Shown: piece by piece, positions 5,161-9,755 of the stretch | How positions within the stretch are numbered: the stretch's first letter is position 1 | Layout: each line of letters opens with the position of its first letter | Notes under the pieces: generated by a model | Databases searched by the model: none | What the model was told of the DNA's origin: nothing | The model's input: only the letters and a program-made list of their open reading frames with translations | Source of the DNA: Coriobacteriia bacterium | GTDB taxonomy: Bacteria > Actinomycetota > Coriobacteriia > WRKU01 | Direction: 5' to 3' | NCBI GenBank assembly: GCA_009784095.1 | Contig: WRDL01000049.1 | Coordinates: 1 to 9,755, forward strand | Length of the DNA: 9,755 nucleotides | Made by a program: the position numbers and the translations under genes

Positions 5161-6845
5161 AATCCTTCCCTGTCCAAGCTCCCAGCTTCGAAATAGAAAA
5201 AACTCCCATCCATGATATTCGCGCGGAACTGGACCGATTCGAAGACGCAAAGGCTGAGTGCGCGCAACAACTGGGCATCCTTATCGACGAGTTGGATGAC
5301 GAGTCCGACTCCGCGACGATCGCGATCCTCGAATTCCAGCAATTGATGCTTGAGGATACCGACTTTCTCGACAAGATCACCGACATGATCGAGCAGGAGA
5401 AGCTCAACTGCGAATATGCGGTACAGACCGCGAGTGATGAGTTCGTCTCGTTCCTGCAGAATTTGACCGACAATGACTATCTGCGCGAACGCGCCACCGA
5501 CGTGAGTGATCTGTCAACGCGCCTTTTGAGCGTACTGCTCAATGTCTCCACCAAGATCGAGGAGCCCGACCATCCCTATATCGCGATCGCCGAAGATATC
5601 GCGCCGTCGCGTCTCGCTGAGCTCGATCATCACGAACTGAGAGGGATCGTGCTTGAGGAAGGAAGCATCACTTCTCATTGCGCCATCATCGCGACCTCGC
5701 TTGGTATTCCGTGTCTGGTCCAAGTCACCGGTATCCTCGAGGCGGACACTGTCGGAAAGCTGTTGCTGGTCGACGCGATCGAAGGTGAGGTCACGATCGA
5801 CCCCGACGATGATCAGATCAGTGCGTTCAAGATCTACGAGAAGCAACGTGAAGAGGAACGGGAGCTCTTCGATCAGTACGCACAGCGCGAGTCGCGCACT
5901 CTTGACGGCGCTTTCATGGGAGTCTATGCGAACATCATCTCGAAAGACGAGGTCGAGCCATTACTGAAGCAAGGCGGTGAAGGGGTCGGCCTCTTTCGCA
6001 CCGAGCTCGTCTACATGCTTAAAACGAACGCTGCTCCCACCGAGGAAGAACAGTACGCCGAATACTTTGCGGTCGCCTCGGCGCTCGAGCAGCGTCCCCT
6101 CATCATCCGCACCCTCGATGTCGGGGGTGACAAGGAGATCGAATATCTCCACATCCAGAAAGAGGAGAATCCCTACTTGGGATATCGCGCGATCCGGTAT
6201 TGCTTGGACAACCCCGATCTGTTCAAGGCGCAGATCGCGGCGATCTTGCGCGCAGGAGCCGACCATAATGTGAAGATGATGCTCCCCTTGATCACCTGCA
6301 AAGATGAGATCACCAAAACAAAACAGCTGGTCAAAGAAGTATGCATCGAGCTCGATGAGCGTGGGGTCACCTATGACGCTGACATGCAGATCGGCATCAT
6401 GATGGAGACACCTGCCGCCGCATTGGACAGCGCTCGACTCGCGCGCGACGTCGATTTTTTCAGCATCGGCACGAACGACCTGTCCCAGTATCTTTTTGCG
6501 GCCGATCGTAACAATGCGAAACTTCTGGAGCTCAACTCGTTCTTCCAGCCCACCTTGTTGCGTGCGATCGATATGATTGCACGCACTGCGCATGAAGCGG
6601 GTATCGAGGTGGAGATCTGCGGACGCGCGGGAGAGATCCTCGAGCTGGTCCCGCTGTGGATCGCTATGGGCATCGATAATGTCAGTGTCTCCATCCCGGC
6701 GATCACAAAAGTCCGCCACGCGATCTGCCACACGAACAAGGCAGACAGTGAGAAGCTCAAAGACGCGGTCCTTGAGCTCGACACCGTCGAGGAGGTACGC
6801 GTGATGCTCAGCCAATACCGCGAACAGGGGGGAGTTCGACCATGA
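5121..6845 (+). CDS. ptsI: PTS enzyme I (phosphoenolpyruvate-protein phosphotransferase)
   Basis: Takes phosphate from phosphoenolpyruvate and passes it to HPr, the first step of PTS sugar uptake, in the cytoplasm. Length is 574 residues, as usual for the family (E. coli 575). The N-terminal half is the HPr-binding and swivelling domain, with the phosphohistidine motif GSITSHCAIIA (181-191, His186). The C-terminal PEP-binding barrel has FRTELVYM (Arg293), DVGGDKE (333-339), ENPYLGYR (349-356), IMMETPAA (426-433), SIGTNDLSQY (448-457) and the active-site Cys500 in EICGRAGE. The loop after that Cys is GRAGE rather than the common GELAGD. The start follows AAGGTAAGG by about 9 nt. Its last 4 nt overlap the ptsH start. 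All catalytic residues appear present, so it should be active. It lies in one operon with a full set of partners, which is unlike genomes where ptsHI stands alone. Confidence 0.97.
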   Translation: MDGIIASQGKALAKSFPVQAPSFEIEKTPIHDIRAELDRFEDAKAECAQQLGILIDELDDESDSATIAILEFQQLMLEDTDFLDKITDMIEQEKLNCEYAVQTASDEFVSFLQNLTDNDYLRERATDVSDLSTRLLSVLLNVSTKIEEPDHPYIAIAEDIAPSRLAELDHHELRGIVLEEGSITSHCAIIATSLGIPCLVQVTGILEADTVGKLLLVDAIEGEVTIDPDDDQISAFKIYEKQREEERELFDQYAQRESRTLDGAFMGVYANIISKDEVEPLLKQGGEGVGLFRTELVYMLKTNAAPTEEEQYAEYFAVASALEQRPLIIRTLDVGGDKEIEYLHIQKEENPYLGYRAIRYCLDNPDLFKAQIAAILRAGADHNVKMMLPLITCKDEITKTKQLVKEVCIELDERGVTYDADMQIGIMMETPAAALDSARLARDVDFFSIGTNDLSQYLFAADRNNAKLLELNSFFQPTLLRAIDMIARTAHEAGIEVEICGRAGEILELVPLWIAMGIDNVSVSIPAITKVRHAICHTNKADSEKLKDAVLELDTVEEVRVMLSQYREQGGVRP

Positions 6846-7108
6846 TCACACGAGATATCATCGTGCAGAACGAGCTGGGATTGCATATCCGTATCGCAGG
6901 AACGATCGTCAAGGAAATGAAGAAATTCGAGAGTAGTATCATGGTCATGCAGGATGGTACTGCCCATAATTTCAAGAACGTGACCGGAGTGGTCTCGACA
7001 AATGGGAAGAAGGGTGATGTTCTGACGTTCGAGTTCGACGGCCCTGACGAAGAATGCGCTGCCGATGCCGTCGAGGAACTGTTCGCCAGCAAGTTCGGCG
7101 AGAGGTAG
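6842..7108 (+). CDS. HPr-like phosphocarrier with non-standard active-site and regulatory residues
   Basis: An 88-residue HPr fold protein, the usual length. The active-site motif reads GLHIRIA (13-19) where typical HPr has GLHARPA: His15 and Arg17 are kept, so it can accept phosphate from EI, but Ala16 and Pro18 are both Ile. At position 46, where HPr kinase phosphorylates Ser in most Gram-positive HPr proteins, the motif is KNVTG, so Ser46 is Asn. Met48, part of the partner contact patch, is Thr. It overlaps ptsI by ATGA and is followed after 12 nt by EIIA, so it is translationally tied to this PTS. The inference is a dedicated carrier not subject to Ser46 control of carbon catabolite repression. 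The fold and His15 are clear; functional insulation is not shown. Confidence 0.92.
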   Translation: MITRDIIVQNELGLHIRIAGTIVKEMKKFESSIMVMQDGTAHNFKNVTGVVSTNGKKGDVLTFEFDGPDEECAADAVEELFASKFGER

Positions 7109-7120
7109 GAAGGACACAGG

Positions 7121-7504
7121 GTGGATACGACCGATACCACGAAAGGATCGCCGTCAACGGACCCGACCGAAGTCGCAATGGGACTGATCGTCGGCGCAGG
7201 TGATGCACGCAGCTTCTGCCTTGAGGCGATCACCGCGGCGCGCGAGGGAGACTTCGACGAGGCTCGCGACCTGCTCGAAAAGGCGGTACAGGCGATGGTC
7301 GAGACCCACGAGGTCCAAACTCAGCTGATCCGTGATGAGATGACCGGAACTCCTTCGGAGGTCACGCTCCTCATGGTGCACGCGCAAGATCATCTCAATC
7401 TCGCGATGATCACACGTGAGATCGCAGAGGAATTGATACAGGTGTACGAACGATTGAGCGCGTTGGAAGGGAAGGAACATGCTCCACATTGCGATGATTT
7501 GTAA
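7121..7504 (+). CDS. PTS EIIA, lactose/cellobiose (Lac) family
   Basis: A 127-residue helical EIIA of the LacF/CelC/ChbA type, which accepts phosphate from HPr and passes it to EIIB as a trimer. The core GLIVGAGDARSFCLEAITAA (21-40) and the active-site helix VHAQDHL (86-92) are clear: His87 matches His78 of the Lactococcus lactis protein and Asp90 matches the metal-binding Asp81. The gene starts with GTG (7121), chosen because AGGAAGG lies about 8 nt before it; the next Met, residue 20, has no ribosome site. The N-terminal tail of about 18 Thr/Asp/Ser/Pro-rich residues is longer than usual. Its last 26 nt overlap the EIIB gene. Confidence 0.95.
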   Translation: MDTTDTTKGSPSTDPTEVAMGLIVGAGDARSFCLEAITAAREGDFDEARDLLEKAVQAMVETHEVQTQLIRDEMTGTPSEVTLLMVHAQDHLNLAMITREIAEELIQVYERLSALEGKEHAPHCDDL

Positions 7505-7805
7505 CCTTGGTATGTCGACCAGTATGCTGATCGAGAAAATGAAGACCTACGCGGCGGAAAAAGGCATCGAGGCCGATATCGACGCGCTACCGTTCCAACG
7601 GATAGACGACCAGGTCGCCAAGACCGATATCCTACTGCTCGGTCCCCAAGTCCGCCATCTCTATAAGAAATATACCACCGAATACGGAGACCGTATCCCG
7701 GTCATTCAGATCATGGATATGCAACAATATGCGTTACTGAAGGCAGGTGAGATATTCGACACCGCATATGAAGAGTACGAACGGGCGGATAAGAAGCAAG
7801 AATAG
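7479..7805 (+). CDS. PTS EIIB, lactose/cellobiose (Lac) family
   Basis: A 108-residue cytoplasmic EIIB with the phosphocysteine loop MICNLGMSTSML (Cys8), matching the C-x-x-GMSTS motif of the cellobiose/lactose EIIB fold. It passes phosphate from EIIA His87 to the incoming sugar. The later LLLGPQVRH (53-61) is also typical of the family. The ribosome site AAGGGAAGGAA lies directly before the ATG at 7479, inside the EIIA gene, so the two are translationally coupled. Here EIIB and EIIC are separate proteins, as in the cellobiose type; in the classic lactose LacE they are fused. The C-terminal tail is short and charged. Confidence 0.95.
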   Translation: MLHIAMICNLGMSTSMLIEKMKTYAAEKGIEADIDALPFQRIDDQVAKTDILLLGPQVRHLYKKYTTEYGDRIPVIQIMDMQQYALLKAGEIFDTAYEEYERADKKQE

Positions 7806-7823
7806 AGAAGAAAGGAGAGTAAT

Positions 7824-9098
7824 ATGGCTGCTAATGAAGCCGGTGCGCTAACTACCTTCATGGAGGAAAAGTTCGTACCGATAGCTGCCAAGATCGGCGG
7901 ACAGCGTCATCTACTGGCGCTACGTGACGGAATCATCATGATCATGCCGCTGTTGATCCTGGGTTCATTCGCCATGGTCATCATCGACTTCCCCATCCCC
8001 GCATGGGCTGAATGGATGGAGACCCATGGTTGGTATTGGGACGGTGGTCACCTCGATGTGATCATGGACGCGACATTCGGTATCATGGCGATCATCGCCG
8101 CCTTCGGAGTTGCGAGCGCTCTCGCGAGTAGCTACCGTAAGGCGAACGGCGATGCGGTCGACGGAATACCGGCAGGTATCCTTGCCATCGCCGCGTTCTT
8201 CATCCTTACTCAAGGCGAAGGTATGGATTCCGAGTATCTGTTCGTCGCGTTGATGGTTGGGCTCTTTGTCGGAGAGATCTATCGTCTCTTTATTCAGAAG
8301 GACTGGGTCATCAAACTACCCGAGACCGTCCCACTTGCGATAGCGCGTCAGTTCACTGCGCTGCTACCTGGTGCAGCGATCCTTGCTTTCTTGTGGCTCT
8401 TCATCGCGGTGCCGATGAGATCCACTGAAGCTCATACCATCTCGAACTGGCTCAATACGTATCTGTTCTCCTGGCTTGCCAATGTGGGCCTCTCGTATCC
8501 CGCGACGATGCTCGGTTCGTTCCTTGAGCATCTGCTCTGGTGCTTCGGCATCCATGGAGCGGCAGTCGTGATCTTCCCATTCTACGAGCCGCTTTGGCTC
8601 AGCGCTATCGGTACCGATTCGATCATCACCTGGCCGTTCTATGAGAACGGTGTCTGGATCGGTGGCTCGGGAGCGACTCTGCCGGTCGTGATCTATATGC
8701 TGCTGTTCGCAAAATCAAGACTGCTCAAGGACATCGGACGGATCTCGATCGTTCCGGGGCTCTTCAATATCAATGAGACGGTCACGTTCGGTCTACCGGT
8801 CGTGCTCAATCCGATGCTGATGATCCCATATGTCGTCACCCCATTGGTTATCGTCACGATCATGTATTTTGGAACATCAATGGGAATCTTCCCCGTGCTG
8901 GACAAATTGATCCCGTGGACTACGCCCGTGTTCATCAGTGGATTTCTTGCCGCATCCGGAGGTCTCGGTGATCGTATTATGGCGGTGGTCGGTCAGATCA
9001 TCTGCTTTGCGGTCGCGTTCCTGATCTGGCTTCCCTTCATCCGTGCGTGGGACAAAGTCAATGTCCTACAAGAAGAAGGAATCGAACTCGTCGAGTAA
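7824..9098 (+). CDS. PTS EIIC, lactose/cellobiose/beta-glucoside family permease
   Basis: A 424-residue membrane permease that moves the sugar while EIIB phosphorylates it. Family hallmarks are visible: the N-terminal amphipathic start, LPETVPLAIARQFTALLPG (165-183), WCFGIHGAAV (239-248, His244) and FNINETVTFGLPVVLNP (314-330, Glu318), where His and Glu correspond to substrate-site residues of ChbC-type permeases. The motif is usually NINEP; here Pro is Thr. About ten membrane segments are likely and the length is normal. AAAGGAGAG sits 6 nt before the ATG, the strongest ribosome site in the operon. The substrate is probably a beta-linked disaccharide or glucoside, but no phospho-beta-glucosidase gene lies in the window to confirm it. 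Last gene before a strong terminator. Confidence 0.95.
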   Translation: MAANEAGALTTFMEEKFVPIAAKIGGQRHLLALRDGIIMIMPLLILGSFAMVIIDFPIPAWAEWMETHGWYWDGGHLDVIMDATFGIMAIIAAFGVASALASSYRKANGDAVDGIPAGILAIAAFFILTQGEGMDSEYLFVALMVGLFVGEIYRLFIQKDWVIKLPETVPLAIARQFTALLPGAAILAFLWLFIAVPMRSTEAHTISNWLNTYLFSWLANVGLSYPATMLGSFLEHLLWCFGIHGAAVVIFPFYEPLWLSAIGTDSIITWPFYENGVWIGGSGATLPVVIYMLLFAKSRLLKDIGRISIVPGLFNINETVTFGLPVVLNPMLMIPYVVTPLVIVTIMYFGTSMGIFPVLDKLIPWTTPVFISGFLAASGGLGDRIMAVVGQIICFAVAFLIWLPFIRAWDKVNVLQEEGIELVE

Positions 9099-9108
9099 CG
9101 TCAGAGGT

Positions 9109-9145
9109 AAAAAGTCCCTGCCCTACTTCGGGCAGGGACTTTTTT
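9109..9145 (+). terminator. strong intrinsic terminator of the PTS operon
   Basis: A 15-bp perfect stem AAAAAGTCCCTGCCC / GGGCAGGGACTTTTT with loop TACTTC, ending in a T-run to 9145. It starts 10 nt after the EIIC stop. Its last T directly abuts the ribosome site of the next gene. Confidence 0.92.
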
Positions 9146-9155
9146 AGGAGAGGCT

Positions 9156-9755
9156 ATGGAAACCGAGGAAATCATCGAAGCCGCTGAGGACGCACAGACA
9201 AAGGAAGAGTTGGCGGAAGCGATTGAGGCGACTGAGGCGAACACCGCCCTGGAAGGGTTCAAGCTCAAGGACGACAAAGGATTCATGCGCAACCGGGTCC
9301 TTGCGCTTATCGTCGATCTTATCGTTGTCTCGCTGCTGTGCTGGTTGGCATATCTCCTGTTCAACGTGCCTGATTGGCCTGGGTATCTTCAGATGCAAGA
9401 GTCAGTGATCGGTCTTGGTGCCGACGACCCGCTCGTCATCGAGCGCATGAAGTTCTATCAGCAGACCCTGATCACCACGCTCGCGATCGCTGCGAGCTAC
9501 GAAGCACTCATGCTCATCGCGTTTCGCGCGACGATCGGCAAACTCCTTTTTGGGATGCGCGTGGTCTCAATGAAAGCAGATGAGAGCCGAGGTATTACCA
9601 GTCTGCGCTATATCGCGCGCGCGTTCATAAAGGCGCTGTCGATCTATCTGATGGCCTCGATCCCCTTCATTTTCTTCGGTCTGACCGCTTTCGGTAATCA
9701 AGAGCGACGTTCCGGCTTCGATATTTTCGCGGGTACCCGGGTGATCGATGTAAGA
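9156..9755 (+). CDS. RDD family membrane protein, 3' end cut by window edge
   Basis: Open from the ATG at 9156 to the window end (200 codons), so the stop is not seen, though the last motif suggests it is close. After an acidic N-terminal tail of about 40 residues comes the RDD domain: NRVLALIVDLIVV (46-58, with the Arg and first Asp), a second membrane segment near 103-124, TIGKLLFGMRVVS (126-138), and RRSGFDIFAGTRVI (184-197) with the final Asp. Three to four membrane segments are present. AGGAGAGG (9146-9153) is the ribosome site. RDD proteins are broadly distributed and their role is mostly unknown; some have been linked to ion exchange. Being downstream of a terminator, this gene may not belong to the PTS functionally. 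Confidence 0.88.
   Translation, partial: METEEIIEAAEDAQTKEELAEAIEATEANTALEGFKLKDDKGFMRNRVLALIVDLIVVSLLCWLAYLLFNVPDWPGYLQMQESVIGLGADDPLVIERMKFYQQTLITTLAIAASYEALMLIAFRATIGKLLFGMRVVSMKADESRGITSLRYIARAFIKALSIYLMASIPFIFFGLTAFGNQERRSGFDIFAGTRVIDVR

Noticed and set aside
5961..6815. 284-codon minus-strand ORF opposite ptsI
   Set aside because: Antisense to a clearly functional enzyme I; its length comes from the codon bias of ptsI, and no domain is visible.
6371..7117. 248-codon minus-strand ORF opposite ptsI and ptsH
   Set aside because: Same reason: antisense shadow crossing two real genes, Ser/Arg-rich and without a motif.

Overview
The window reads as a piece of chromosome from a fermentative, probably Gram-positive-type bacterium of moderate G+C. 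Its core is a sugar phosphotransferase (PTS) cassette. Two genes have an extended -10 box placed so that the ATG falls at or near the expected transcript start, as in leaderless mRNAs that are common in Actinobacteria. That would fit a moderate-G+C actinobacterium (for example a Coriobacteriia relative), but a Firmicute or other lineage cannot be excluded. I saw no tRNA, rRNA, CRISPR array, intact transposase or replication origin.

Left part (1-2237, minus strand): a compact three-gene unit read leftwards. It holds an alpha/beta hydrolase, a short YtrA-type GntR regulator and a DUF1648-type multi-pass membrane protein that runs off the left edge. The AT-rich region in front of the hydrolase holds three 9-bp-spaced TTGTTATA repeats plus an inverted half, a likely promoter/operator block.

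Middle (2424-5031): two tandem paralogous small proteins of unknown function (about 49 percent identical) end at a good intrinsic terminator. Next come a REP-like hairpin and, convergently, a double-domain YccF membrane protein. Divergent from yccF, an extended -10 promoter leads into a possible leaderless 31-codon ORF and a 156-residue membrane protein of unknown function. A HAD-superfamily phosphatase, also apparently leaderless, lies just upstream of the PTS genes.

Right part (5018-9145): a complete phosphorelay in one run: enzyme I, HPr, a Lac-type EIIA, EIIB and EIIC, closed by a strong terminator. Phosphate would pass PEP to EI His186, HPr His15, EIIA His87, EIIB Cys8 and then to a sugar carried by EIIC, probably a beta-glucoside or lactose/cellobiose-like disaccharide. 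The HPr is unusual: it keeps His15 and Arg17 but has Ile for Pro18 and Asn for the regulatory Ser46, which suggests a dedicated relay insulated from HPr kinase control. No phospho-glycosidase and no regulator are seen within the cassette. An unlisted 30-codon ORF with a strong Shine-Dalgarno bridges the HAD gene and ptsI. An RDD-family membrane protein follows the terminator with no room for its own promoter and runs off the right edge.

No stretch of 300 bases is without a gene; the longest gaps are 2238-2423, 3437-3593 and 4171-4311, and each is described.
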